Shown here piece by piece: positions 26,255 through 35,148 of a stretch of 64,000 nucleotides of DNA; the stretch's first letter is position 1; each line of letters starts with the position of its first letter. The DNA is from FEN-1279 sp964400285. GTDB lineage: Bacteria; Bacteroidota; Ignavibacteria; Tepidaquicellales; Tepidaquicellaceae. A program made the position numbers and the translations under genes. The stretch covers positions 372,001-436,000 of the forward strand of contig CAYNTK010000001.1 of NCBI GenBank assembly GCA_964400285.1, read 5' to 3'. Under the pieces are notes generated by a model. The model did not search any database. It saw only the letters and a program-made list of their open reading frames with translations, and was not told the DNA's origin.

Positions 26255-26896
26255 TTAATTATTAATATTATGCTTAATTAACTCTGTGTTTTTATCTTTA
26301 TTGTAAGAATAAATTCGAATCCATGAATATAATTCGTCTAATGTATATTCATCCCAAATACTTGTAGGATATTTATTTTTTTCTGGAGATGGGAAAAAAA
26401 TAATGATAAGATTATTTAAATAATTTAATAAATATTTATTAATCATATTTATTCTACGGTCAATAAATTTTTCCCTATCATTTTTTTGGTTTAAACCCGC
26501 AATATACAATATTTGTTCGGAATTTGAACAAATTAATTTACCAAAATCATCAGCAAAAGATTTTAATGATGTATTAAATTCAGATTCTATTGCAAGTAAT
26601 ACTTTAACAGGAATGTTACACTCCATTTCTCTTTTATATCCCGTTTCATCCTTTATATTCTTCTCTTCTATTATACAAGCATCATAAAGCCATTCGCCAG
26701 GTCTTTTTTTCCCATTATCTTCAACTTTTTGCACTTTCAACTTAGCACCTTCAATGAAAAATTCATCTTTAATATTTTTCGAGAATTCATACAATAATTT
26801 TGCAGATTTTGTATAATTTTCAGAAATTTGTAATTTGTAAGTGTAACTAAATGATTTTTTTAATACACCATAAAATATATTTATATCTTCAATCAT
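26255..26896 (-). CDS. Hypothetical restriction-companion protein (possible PD-(D/E)XK-like)
   Basis: The 213-residue product is not recognised as a named family. Its middle has GEWLYDACI (near residue 67-75) followed by VKVLLAIESEFN (near 99-110) and FADDFGKLICSNSEQILYIAGL. The pattern W-L-Y-D...A-I-E-S-E...DF-x-K-L recalls PD-(D/E)XK nuclease-like proteins; this is a guess. The start ATG at 26896 overlaps the TGA of a truncated restriction-gene tail (ATGA overlap) and is preceded by GGAGG, so it was built to be translated with an upstream restriction/methyltransferase gene. No signal peptide or membrane segment. Confidence 0.5.
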   Translation of the reverse strand: MIEDINIFYGVLKKSFSYTYKLQISENYTKSAKLLYEFSKNIKDEFFIEGAKLKVQKVEDNGKKRPGEWLYDACIIEEKNIKDETGYKREMECNIPVKVLLAIESEFNTSLKSFADDFGKLICSNSEQILYIAGLNQKNDREKFIDRRINMINKYLLNYLNNLIIIFFPSPEKNKYPTSIWDEYTLDELYSWIRIYSYNKDKNTELIKHNINN

Positions 26897-27090
26897 ACTT
26901 TTCCCTCCACTATTCTTATCTCCTCTTCCGTCAATCCATACAACTTATATACTTCTGCGTCTATTTGCTTATCGAGCATTTCGCATTTCCGCTCGTAATA
27001 TATTTTGTCTTTCTCTGTTTTGGCTGTGTGTAGTTGCTTCTTTGCTTCGAGCATCTGGTCTATAATTTTATTTAATTTACTGAATAAAAT
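26893..27090 (-). pseudogene. Truncated second copy of the restriction-gene C-terminus
   Basis: On the minus strand this encodes about 55 residues (IIDQMLEAKKQLHTAKTEKD, then a YYERKCEMLDKQIDAEVYKLYG part, then LTEEEIRIVEGKV) nearly identical to the last 50 residues of the gene ending at 27729, with an intact TGA stop. The rest of that copy has gone: directly upstream, in the same frame, is the TAA stop of the ORF6N gene at 27091. Only the tail, with its coupling overlap to the next gene, remains. Confidence 0.85.
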
Positions 27091-27606
27091 TTAATTTTTA
27101 TTTTTCTTTGGGATTTCAAAGCCAAGTGGACTTTTCCGCTCTTTCTTTTCGCTTAAAGCATCCAATTTTTCCAGCAAATATTTAAAAGCAGCATTAAGTT
27201 TTGAATCAAGCTTTTTTATTTCTTTTTTCAGTTCTTCGTTTTCCTTTAACATTGTTCTATATAATGCAAAAGCCCTCATAATCTCGATATTGACCTGTAT
27301 AGCTTTATCGGAATTCAAGACTGATGAAAGCATCGCTACCCCTTGTTCAGTGAATACAAGAGGATTTACTGAAGAATGCTTTAATCTTTTTAACCGGTCG
27401 CAATTTGCGACCAGTTCGTATTTTTCCTCTTTGTTGAGTTCAAACATAAAATCTTCAGGAAATCTTTTAATATTCCTTTTTACCTGCTCTTTGAGTCTTT
27501 TTGTTGGTATTCCATATAATACCGACAAATCAGAATCTATCATTACTTTAAATCCTCTAAATTCAAAGATAAGGGATTCGTATTTTGGTTTTATTAATGA
27601 GTTCAT
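27091..27606 (-). CDS. ORF6N-domain DNA-binding protein
   Basis: This 171-residue protein has an ORF6N domain (residues 10-120), a DNA-binding module from phage antirepressors. The signature runs FRGFKVMIDSDLSVLYGIPTKRLKEQVKRN, then RFPEDFMFELNKEE and FTEQGVAMLSSVLNSDKAIQVNIEIMRAF. The C-terminal 50 residues are a lysine/glutamate-rich coiled coil. Its coding sequence contains a palindrome (27392-27416) that is repeated 24 bases upstream of the start (27630-27654), suggesting self-regulation. It appears inserted where a restriction gene once stood. Confidence 0.85.
   Translation of the reverse strand: MNSLIKPKYESLIFEFRGFKVMIDSDLSVLYGIPTKRLKEQVKRNIKRFPEDFMFELNKEEKYELVANCDRLKRLKHSSVNPLVFTEQGVAMLSSVLNSDKAIQVNIEIMRAFALYRTMLKENEELKKEIKKLDSKLNAAFKYLLEKLDALSEKKERKSPLGFEIPKKNKN
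27392..27416. repeat. Palindrome inside the ORF6N gene
   Basis: AACCGGTCGCAA, one base, TTGCGACCAGTT: a 25-base near-palindrome coding for the LVANCDRL part of the protein. It matches the upstream copy at 27630-27654 at 22 of 25 bases. Confidence 0.6.
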
Positions 27607-27629
27607 ATTCCTAATAAAATATTATTTTA

Positions 27630-27654
27630 AACCGGTCGCAATATGTGACCGGTT
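27630..27654. promoter_or_regulatory. Palindrome upstream of the ORF6N gene (candidate operator)
   Basis: AACCGGTC, 9 bases, GACCGGTT. It lies 24-48 bases before the ORF6N start and is nearly the same as the palindrome inside that gene. Position suits an operator for an autoregulated DNA-binding protein, or it is a hairpin repeat. Another small hairpin, TCCCGATTTATCGGGA, follows at 27702-27717. Confidence 0.45.
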
Positions 27655-27728
27655 GGTTTTCTGCGTTTATGCTTTTTATTATTCATTATGCGTTCTTTGC
27701 ATCCCGATTTATCGGGACTCATTACTCA

Positions 27729-30639
27729 TTATTTTAAGCCCTCCACGATTTTTATTTCCTCCTCTGTCAAGCCATACAACTTATACACTTCTGCGTCTAT
27801 TTGCTTATCGAGCATATCGCATTTACGCTCATAGTATGTTTTATCTTTGTCGGTTTTGGCGGAGTGGAGTTGTTTTTTTGCTTCGAGCATCTGGTCGACA
27901 AGGGAGACGATTAGGTCGTGAGAGTGCTTTTCGGATTCGTTTTGGAAATTGATGTTCGGAAAAGGAAATTTTTTACAGTTTTGAATTAATATTTTTTGAA
28001 ATAAATTTTTAGATAAATCTAAATATTTATAAGAATGATAAAAGTTCATCAGTTTTGAATTTATTATTCCTAATATAAACTTAATATTTTCATTTCTTTC
28101 TTTTTTTATTAAAACATTAAAAATTGATTGAACATTATATAATTCCAAATTCGAATATGATGCATATATTCTTAATGGATTGCCACTTACAATTTGTCTA
28201 ATCAAAATTCTTTCATTGATAAAAAATCTTTTTTCTCTAGGTGCTCCCAACCAATTACCATATTTAATATATTCTTCACCACCCCATTCAACAAAATATC
28301 TATTAACATCTCCACCTGCTAATAAAATTTTATAACTATCATCTATTTTTGTTTTAGAATGAAAAACTCTTTCCTTAATTTGCTTTTGCGAATGTCCTTT
28401 ATATTTATCGTAAGGTGTAAGACCTAAACAAAAATCACAAATTTCTATTAATTCAATTTTATTTTTTTCAATTTGTTTTATTAATTCCGATATTTTTGAA
28501 TTAGAATAAATATCAAAAATATAAAAGTTGTTCTTTTTCCAAACATCTTGAGATATTTCTTTATAAATATTTGAGTTTTCTTTTATAATTATACTAATTT
28601 TAGCATCTCGCTCGTATAATAAACAACTTATTAATCCGTGTTCAATATTATTATTAACAAATAATATTAAAGTTTCCGCTTTAACATTTTTAAATACGTT
28701 ATCCGGTAATCTTATAATTTCTTTGATAGATTTTTTTTCAATAATTAATTTTCTTAATTGAGTATAAGAACTTTGATATAAAATTGAATTAGGGATAATA
28801 TAACCGAGTATGCCGTTTTTATTTAATAGACTTAAACATTTTTCAACGAAAATTGCATATAAATTTATTCTGTTTTCTGTTGATGTATAATTTTTAAAAT
28901 AGTATTTGACTTGTTCGTTTGGTAGTCCCTTAATATCAACCCACGGCGGATTCCCCACGATTGCGTCAAATCCTCCGTTTTTCATAATGTCAGGAAACAT
29001 TGTTTCGAAGTCCATTGGATTTAGTTTGCGTTCCTGCTCACTTGCGAACATATTACCTGAAAGAATATCCGTTCCGATGAGGGAATTTCCGCAGACGATA
29101 TTTTTGGATAAGTCGGGCAGGATTTTTTCGTGGAAGAGAACCTGCATATCGTTTGCAGTTGCGGTGCTTTCATCTTCGAGCATTTTAAGTGCAAGTGATA
29201 ACTGCGTAACTTCGACTGCCTGAGAATCTATATCAACTCCGTATATATTATTTAATAAAATATTCTGCTTTTGCTTTATGCTTAAGACCCATTTGCCTTC
29301 TTTTTCTATGCATCCGTCTTTTTTTGCTTCGGTAGGATGGGTTTGATAATATTCGGTGTGGTATTTTAGCAGGGTTTCGAATACACCGATGAGAAATGAG
29401 CCGCTGCCACAGGCTATATCTGCAAAGCGGAGTTTTGAAATATCCTTCGGTGTCTTATTTTCTATTAGTTTACCTACTGTATTCTCTACTATGTAATCTA
29501 CGATATATTTCGGGGTATAATAGACTCCGCCGGCTTTTCGGACTTCGGGTTTCTCTTCTACCTTTACTCTCTGTGCCGTTGCGTTTACAACCTTTCCGAG
29601 AAAGCGTTCATAAATCGAACCAAGTATGTGAATTGGTATGGCGTTGAAATCGTAAGGAGAATTAAGGTGCGATATATCTTCACAGATTTTTGAAAACTCT
29701 TTTACTTCGGGACCGGAAAAATTCTGCTCGTCAATGAAATGTTTTTTGAAAACAATGCCGTTATACTTTGCATCGAGTTTTCTTGAAACGGTAATAAAAT
29801 CATTCCACGCATTACCTCGTTTTCCGAATTCGCTGATGATGTATTCGGGTTCGATAAGTTTATCTTCGAGAAAGCGGATGAAAACTATTCTATCTATTGT
29901 TCTCTGCGTGGCTTCGGTAAGCTCTTCGCCCGAAAGGGTTGAATTATTTTTTTTAAAAGCTTTTGCGAGACGCTCGCGGACAGAATCTATATATTCGAGA
30001 AAATCGTCATCAATGGCTTTGAACACGGCTTTAGCGGTCTCACCTTTTTTACCTTTTGGTTTGGGCAAAGAATCGGAATACTTTTCGAGAGAGCCGTCTT
30101 TCACTGAATCGCGGGAAAAAAGGAAATAAATTTCTTTGAACTTCTCTTCATTTGTATAATCGGTATATAAATATGATTTGTGATTCGGGTTTTCGAGAAC
30201 GTTTTTTATATTTGGTTTGAACCTGCAATCGAGAATGTGAAACTCCTGAAAATCTGTCAGAACTGCAATTGGTGTTTTTGCACTCCATCCATAGCGTATT
30301 GTCTGGAAATAATCGTCTGCGTTTTTCAGATTTCTGCTCGGCTTTTTCGCTTCGGCATAAAACTTCGGCTGACGAAATTCGGGCGTTATGAAAAATGCAT
30401 AATCCGCACGCTTCTGGTCTTTCCCAATGCTTACTCCTTTTTCGACTTTTACTTCCTGCTCGTAAGGATTTTTTTGTGTGTTGTGATATATCCCAGCCGA
30501 GCGCTTCGAAAAATTTATCTATATAGTCACGGCGAACTTCGATTTCCTGATATTCGGGCGATAGATATCGTTTTTCGTTTTTTCTAAAATCATCGGCAAG
30601 TTCACTTACTTTTTTAAATGCAGTTATAAAATTATTCAT
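27729..30639 (-). pseudogene. Eco57I-type restriction/DNA-methyltransferase (type IIG-like), single-base frameshift
   Basis: Two frames belong to one gene of about 969 codons. The first frame starts at the ATG at 30639 and gives the usual N-terminus (FITAFKKVSELADDFRKNEK, SPEYQEIEVRRDYIDKFFEA, LGWDIS). It then slips at a T7 run (30469-30475; A7 on the coding strand). The second frame is open without a stop from 30470 to 27729. Removing one A restores QHTKNPYEQEVKVE and an unbroken protein. The restored frame has a PD-(D/E)XK-like nuclease segment (RADYAFF, then FYAEAKKP), methyltransferase motif I (FADIACGSGSF), motif IV (NPPW), a target-recognition region and the LYGLTEEE tail. Loss of frame means inactive, phase-variable or a sequencing error. 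Confidence 0.88.
30469..30475 (-). other. Frameshift site in a T7/A7 homopolymer
   Basis: Seven T on the plus strand (seven A in the coding strand). The coding strand reads CAACACAC, A7, TCC. With seven A the frame ends at 30148; with six A it continues into the long 3' frame. Frame analysis across 30105-30470 shows no stop in the alternative frame. Confidence 0.85.
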
Positions 30640-30925
30640 TTGAAAAATAATATTTTATTAAAAGCCAAAAAAATGGTTTAATAACGAGGTTAATTATATT
30701 GTTTAATTGAAAATTAAGAAATATTTGTTGAAATAAAAATTACTTATTTTAAGAATGCAATTATTAATATATATATTCTTTCATTTATATAAATATTTAA
30801 TTTCTATTGATATTATTCTCAAAAACACTTCTAATTTACTCATACTAAATTTTACTCTTGACTTTTTAGAATTATCTAATTAGCTTATATATAAATATTA
30901 ATATAAACTAAATAGATAATATAAT

Positions 30926-31498
30926 ATGTTTGACTTAAATCCTCAAATTCCAAAATCTGTTCGGAAAGCTCTTTCCGATATAGAAAAAAGGTTCATTATG
31001 CTTCGTGCTAATGGCTCTTCTATTCGCGATATCGCTAAAACTTTGAAAAAATCCAATAATACCATTTGCGATTGGAATAAAAAATTTGCCAAAGAAATTC
31101 TTTCAGCTCGTAATAATGTATTTTGCGAGCTTCAACAAAAAATTATCGAACTTAAATTATCTCGTCTTAATTTCATTAAAGAAGAACTCGATAGATTAAC
31201 CAAAATTATAAAAAAGGAAAATATTAAAGTTACAAGTTATAGTAGTGATTATGATAAATATTTTGACCGTTATACAAAATTAGCTAATTTAATGTCAACC
31301 TATGAACTCGAAATGTTAGATGTCGGTATTAATTTTAAAGATAATATCGAACCTGAATTTGATGTTAAAAATGAAATTAATCAAGATTTTTCTGCTAATT
31401 CCAAAAATTCTCGAAAATATTCTTCTGATAGTAATGCCGAAAATTCTTCAAAAATTCAAAATTGCAAAAATAAGGATAACAAAATTGCGACAAATTGA
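30926..31498 (+). CDS. Helix-turn-helix protein of unknown role
   Basis: Residues 15-55 form a helix-turn-helix (FIMLRANGSSIRDIAKTLKKSNNTICDWNKKF) like the homeodomain-type HTH of transposases and small terminase subunits. A helical segment rich in K and E (about 60-125) and an asparagine/serine-rich tail follow. No catalytic domain is seen, so a whole transposase is excluded. It borders the restriction island, with a 286-base AT-rich gap holding no other feature. A second frame, open from 31320 to 31592, continues past the stop and could be the shifted C-terminus, but similarity cannot be shown. Confidence 0.55.
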   Translation: MFDLNPQIPKSVRKALSDIEKRFIMLRANGSSIRDIAKTLKKSNNTICDWNKKFAKEILSARNNVFCELQQKIIELKLSRLNFIKEELDRLTKIIKKENIKVTSYSSDYDKYFDRYTKLANLMSTYELEMLDVGINFKDNIEPEFDVKNEINQDFSANSKNSRKYSSDSNAENSSKIQNCKNKDNKIATN

Positions 31499-31735
31499 TA
31501 TAGATAACGTTACTAAAAAAAGTTTTTTACTAAAAAAAAATGGATATTTGACTAAACTTATGCCAAAGTATTTTAAACAGGGAATTAAGTAAATTGTTTT
31601 ATTTTTAATTTATTATTTTTATATTATATAAACGGAGGATATGGAAGATTCTGATAAAATATTGCAATCCAACCTTTTTGTAAAATATCGAAGTTTCTTA
31701 AAAAATAATTTTTTCCCAACTTAAATTAATCAATT

Positions 31736-32794
31736 ATGAAAAAGATATTTTCCTATTTATTTGTTATTGTTTTATTTTCTTTTGGAACTGTGTATGGACA
31801 GTTTCAGGTTACTTCATACTTTAACCCTCGACCGGGTGAAAGTCAAATTTTAATACAGGCAGATACAGTAGGTGTTTTTCCGGGAAATGGAGGTGCAAAT
31901 CAAACATGGAATTTTTCAAGCTTGATTAACTCGGGTGATACAAATGTTCAAATATATGTTTTACCTTCTTCTACGCCTTATGGTAGTTCATTCCCATCCG
32001 CTACTGTAGCTGTCTATGCTCCTACTAATCCAACTGCATTTTCTTATTTCTCTGGCTCATCTTCTGCTTTAGAGTTGGTTGGAAATCAAAATAGCTATTT
32101 TAAGTCAATTGGTGTTGACCCTAAAAAATTTAGAGTTTATCCATTTAATTATCAACAAACTTTTACTGATACTTATAGAGGTATTGTACTTCAAGGTACT
32201 GATACAGTTCAAAAATCTTCGGGTAATATCTCAGTAATATATGACGGATATGGAACAATAACTTTACCAAGCGGAACTGCCTCTAATGTAGCAAGATTTA
32301 AGTTTATTTCTTACGAAGTCGATACAATGTTTTTTGGCTCTACTACTATGATTGAATACATAAAGGATACATTATGGATTTGGTCAAAAAGTAATTATAG
32401 GTATGCCTTGCTTAATATAGAAAAATCATGGATGAGTATAGACGGAATAAATTATTCTGCATTTAAGTGGGTTGGATATGTTCCAAATATAAACTGGATT
32501 GGTGTTTCAAATGTTTCTAATGAAATTCCTGCGAACTTTAAGCTTGAACAGAATTATCCTAATCCATTTAATCCAACTACTACTATTAGATATCAAATTC
32601 CAAAAAATGCATTTGTTACAATTAAAATTTATGATAATCTCGGAAGGGAAATAGAAACTTTATGCGAAGGTAATCATAACGCTGGAATATTTGAAGTAAA
32701 TTGGAATGCAAACGGATATTCGAGTGGTGTATATTATTGCAGAATGACTACGGGAGATTTTTCTGATACAAAACAACTTGTTCTATTAAAATAA
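31736..32794 (+). CDS. Secreted protein with type IX C-terminal sorting domain
   Basis: A signal peptide (residues 1-21, ending TVYGQ) is followed by about 240 residues of beta-rich sequence with no recognised family (tryptophans and glycine/serine turns, typical of an adhesive or carbohydrate-binding fold). The C-terminal 90 residues are the type A sorting domain: FKLEQNYPNPFNPTTTIRY, IKIYDNLGREIETL, and YSSGVYYCRMTTGDFSDTKQLVLLK. It would pass the outer membrane by type IX secretion. The function of the body is unknown. The short 31593-31735 gap has a weak 27-codon ORF that was rejected. Confidence 0.75.
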   Translation: MKKIFSYLFVIVLFSFGTVYGQFQVTSYFNPRPGESQILIQADTVGVFPGNGGANQTWNFSSLINSGDTNVQIYVLPSSTPYGSSFPSATVAVYAPTNPTAFSYFSGSSSALELVGNQNSYFKSIGVDPKKFRVYPFNYQQTFTDTYRGIVLQGTDTVQKSSGNISVIYDGYGTITLPSGTASNVARFKFISYEVDTMFFGSTTMIEYIKDTLWIWSKSNYRYALLNIEKSWMSIDGINYSAFKWVGYVPNINWIGVSNVSNEIPANFKLEQNYPNPFNPTTTIRYQIPKNAFVTIKIYDNLGREIETLCEGNHNAGIFEVNWNANGYSSGVYYCRMTTGDFSDTKQLVLLK

Positions 32795-32822
32795 AATAGA
32801 ATTATTGAATAAAATTTTAAAT

Positions 32823-34235
32823 TTATTTTACTTTAATAATTTCAAGAGCATTTGCAGATTCATTTTCCGAAAAATTAGTATTTTCGATTAAAATCGCAAT
32901 GTCGTTTTTGAATAAATAATTTTTAGATTTAAGTGAATTAATTAAAATATCTTTATTCTTAAAACTGATTTCGGAATCGAGAATTGGGTTTACTCCCCAC
33001 ATTAATTTGCATTTGTTAAAAATTCTCTTTTCTCTTACTATTGCTATTATTTGAGCTTTACCTCTATGCGAAGATAGCATAATAGGTGATTTACCTGTGT
33101 GAGTAAGTGTTATAATAGCTTTCGCATTAATTCTTTCTGCAATCTCAAAGGCAGAATTTGTAATATTGCAAAGAAAACTTTTTGGTTTAATAATTTCCTT
33201 TTCGAAAACTGATTTTTTTATCCCTTCGGTTTTTTCATTTATCTTATCCATTGTTTCAACCGTAAGAACTGGATTCATTCCTGTCGATGTTTCTGCTGAA
33301 AGCATTACGCAATCCGTTCCATCGAGTATTGCATTTGCTACATCCGACGCTTCTGCACGAGTAGGAAGTATATTCGTAATCATTGATTCGAGCATTTGTG
33401 TCGCTGTAATTACTGGTTTTAATTCTTTATTACATTTTCTTATAATCATTTTTTGTAGTATTGGAACATCTTCAGGTGAAACTTCAACTCCAAGGTCTCC
33501 ACGTGCAACCATAATGACATCGGAGACTTTAATAATTTTATCTATATGCTTAATAGCCTCTGGTTTCTCGATTTTTGCAATTACTGGAATGTTCGCACCT
33601 AATTTTTTCAAAACTTTTTTAAGTTCGATAATATCTTTTGCTTTCCTTACGAAACTCAACGCTATATAATCAACCGAATTTTCTATTCCGAATTTTATAT
33701 CTCTTAAATCTTTATCGGTTAAGGAGGGGAGTGAAATTTTTGTATCAGGAAGATTTAGTCCTTTTCGTTCATAAAGAATTCCACCTTTAATAACTTTACA
33801 AATGATTTGTTTTTTTGGTTTATCTACTGAGATAATTTGTAATTTGATTTTACCATCGTCTATTAAAAGAGTTTCGTTCTTTTTAACATCTTTGATAAGC
33901 TTTTTGAAATTAGTAGAGATAATTTTATTATTTCCAACTAAATCTTCCGTAGAAATTATAATTTTATCATCTTCTTTAATTTCGGTTTTACCGTTTGAGA
34001 TTTTTCCAATTCTGATTTTAGGACCTGATAAATCCTGTAATATTGGAATGTGTATTTTAGTAATTTCTGAAGCTTTGCGAATGTTACTTATATATTCTTT
34101 GTGTGTTTCATATGTGCCGTGAGAAAAATTTAAACGGGCACAATCCATTCCTGCTTCAATAAGTTTTATGAGTGTTTCTATATTGCCAGATGAAGGACCG
34201 ATTGTGCAAATGATTTTTGTCTTTTTATATATCAA
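32823..34235 (-). CDS. pyk: Pyruvate kinase
   Basis: This enzyme makes pyruvate and ATP from phosphoenolpyruvate. Diagnostic segments are TKIICTIGPSSGNIETL at the N-terminus, ARLNFSHGTYETH, and the active-site IPVIAKIEKPEAI-x-x-I with Lys of the KIE motif. The MVARGDLGVEVSPEDVPILQK and ATQMLESMI blocks and the C-terminal allosteric domain (INAKAIITLTHTGKSP) are also present. Length (470) is normal. It is convergent with the secreted-protein gene upstream (28 bases apart). Confidence 0.97.
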   Translation of the reverse strand: MIYKKTKIICTIGPSSGNIETLIKLIEAGMDCARLNFSHGTYETHKEYISNIRKASEITKIHIPILQDLSGPKIRIGKISNGKTEIKEDDKIIISTEDLVGNNKIISTNFKKLIKDVKKNETLLIDDGKIKLQIISVDKPKKQIICKVIKGGILYERKGLNLPDTKISLPSLTDKDLRDIKFGIENSVDYIALSFVRKAKDIIELKKVLKKLGANIPVIAKIEKPEAIKHIDKIIKVSDVIMVARGDLGVEVSPEDVPILQKMIIRKCNKELKPVITATQMLESMITNILPTRAEASDVANAILDGTDCVMLSAETSTGMNPVLTVETMDKINEKTEGIKKSVFEKEIIKPKSFLCNITNSAFEIAERINAKAIITLTHTGKSPIMLSSHRGKAQIIAIVREKRIFNKCKLMWGVNPILDSEISFKNKDILINSLKSKNYLFKNDIAILIENTNFSENESANALEIIKVK

Positions 34236-34303
34236 AATTGTAAATATTAAATTAATTTTGAATAATTTATTTAATATTATTAATTATTAAAAGTTAAATA
34301 TTT

Positions 34304-35074
34304 ATGAAAGATTTGAAAAATAAGATTGCATTTATAACAGGTGCATCAAGTGGATTTGGTGAAGCAACTGCATACAGACTTGCAGGTATTGGAATGAACT
34401 TGATTATTTGTGCAAGAAGAATAGATAAGCTGAATAAAATTGCAAGTGATATAAAAAAGAAATACAAAGTCAAAGTATTATCTTTACAGTTGGACGTTAG
34501 AAAACATAAGGATGTTAAGAAAGCAATAGGAACATTACCAAAAGAGTGGAAAAAGATTGAAGTGTTAATAAATAATGCAGGACTTTCGAGAGGATTAAAT
34601 AAAATTCAAGACGGGGTGTTACTCGATTGGGAAGAGATGATTGACACAAATATAAAGGGATTACTTTATGTGAGTAAAGAAATAATACCGTTAATGCTCG
34701 ATAATAAAAGCGGGCATATTGTTAATGTTGGTTCGATAGCTGGACACGAGGTATATGTAGCTGGAAATGTATATTGTGCAACAAAACACGCAGTAGATGC
34801 TTTGACAAAAGGAATGAGAATGGATTTAAATGGAACACCAATAAAGGTTTCAACTGTTGACCCTGGACTTGCAGAAACTGAGTTTAGTATTGTAAGATTT
34901 AGAGGAGATAAAGAAAGAGCAAAATCGGTATATAATAACGTTACCCCATTATATGCTGATGATGTTGCCGATGCTATCGAATATATTGTAACAAGAAAAG
35001 ATTCCGTTAATGTAGCGGAAATAATATTACTTCCGAAAGCTCAAGCAAACTGCTCTATAGTGCATAGAGGTTAA
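34304..35074 (+). CDS. Short-chain dehydrogenase/reductase (YdfG-like)
   Basis: This is a cytosolic NAD(P)-dependent oxidoreductase of 256 residues. The Rossmann-fold TGASSGFGEATAYRL (residues 12-26), NNAG (about 90-93) and the catalytic YxxxK (YCATKHAVDALTKG, near 155) are all present. The order and length match the YdfG/serine-dehydrogenase (classical SDR) family, which acts on 3-hydroxy acids such as serine or malonic semialdehyde. The real substrate is not shown by context. It is divergent from pyk (68 bases). Confidence 0.88.
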   Translation: MKDLKNKIAFITGASSGFGEATAYRLAGIGMNLIICARRIDKLNKIASDIKKKYKVKVLSLQLDVRKHKDVKKAIGTLPKEWKKIEVLINNAGLSRGLNKIQDGVLLDWEEMIDTNIKGLLYVSKEIIPLMLDNKSGHIVNVGSIAGHEVYVAGNVYCATKHAVDALTKGMRMDLNGTPIKVSTVDPGLAETEFSIVRFRGDKERAKSVYNNVTPLYADDVADAIEYIVTRKDSVNVAEIILLPKAQANCSIVHRG

Positions 35075-35091
35075 AAATATTTATTATAGAA

Positions 35092-35126
35092 AAAAAATCC
35101 TTAAGTTATCTACTTAAGGATTTTTT
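35092..35126. terminator. Bidirectional intrinsic terminator
   Basis: AAAAAATCCTTAAGT (35092-35106) pairs perfectly with ACTTAAGGATTTTTT (35112-35126) around TATCT. It stands between the rightward SDR gene and the leftward rseP gene, and can stop both. Confidence 0.9.
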
Positions 35127-35148
35127 AAAATCTATGTTATTTGGTAAA

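Noticed and set aside
27290..27952. 220-codon plus-strand frame across the ORF6N gene and restriction tail
   Set aside because: It crosses two genes antisense to well-supported products and has no ribosome-binding site or domain.
31320..31592. 90-codon frame as a separate gene
   Set aside because: It is mostly a second frame of the HTH gene, very rich in Ile, Leu and Lys; only its last 30 codons are outside, with no start signal.
31641..31724. 27-codon ORF with GGAGG just before the ATG
   Set aside because: The GGAGG is only 2 bases from the ATG, too close for normal initiation, and the product has no pattern; not listed as a gene.
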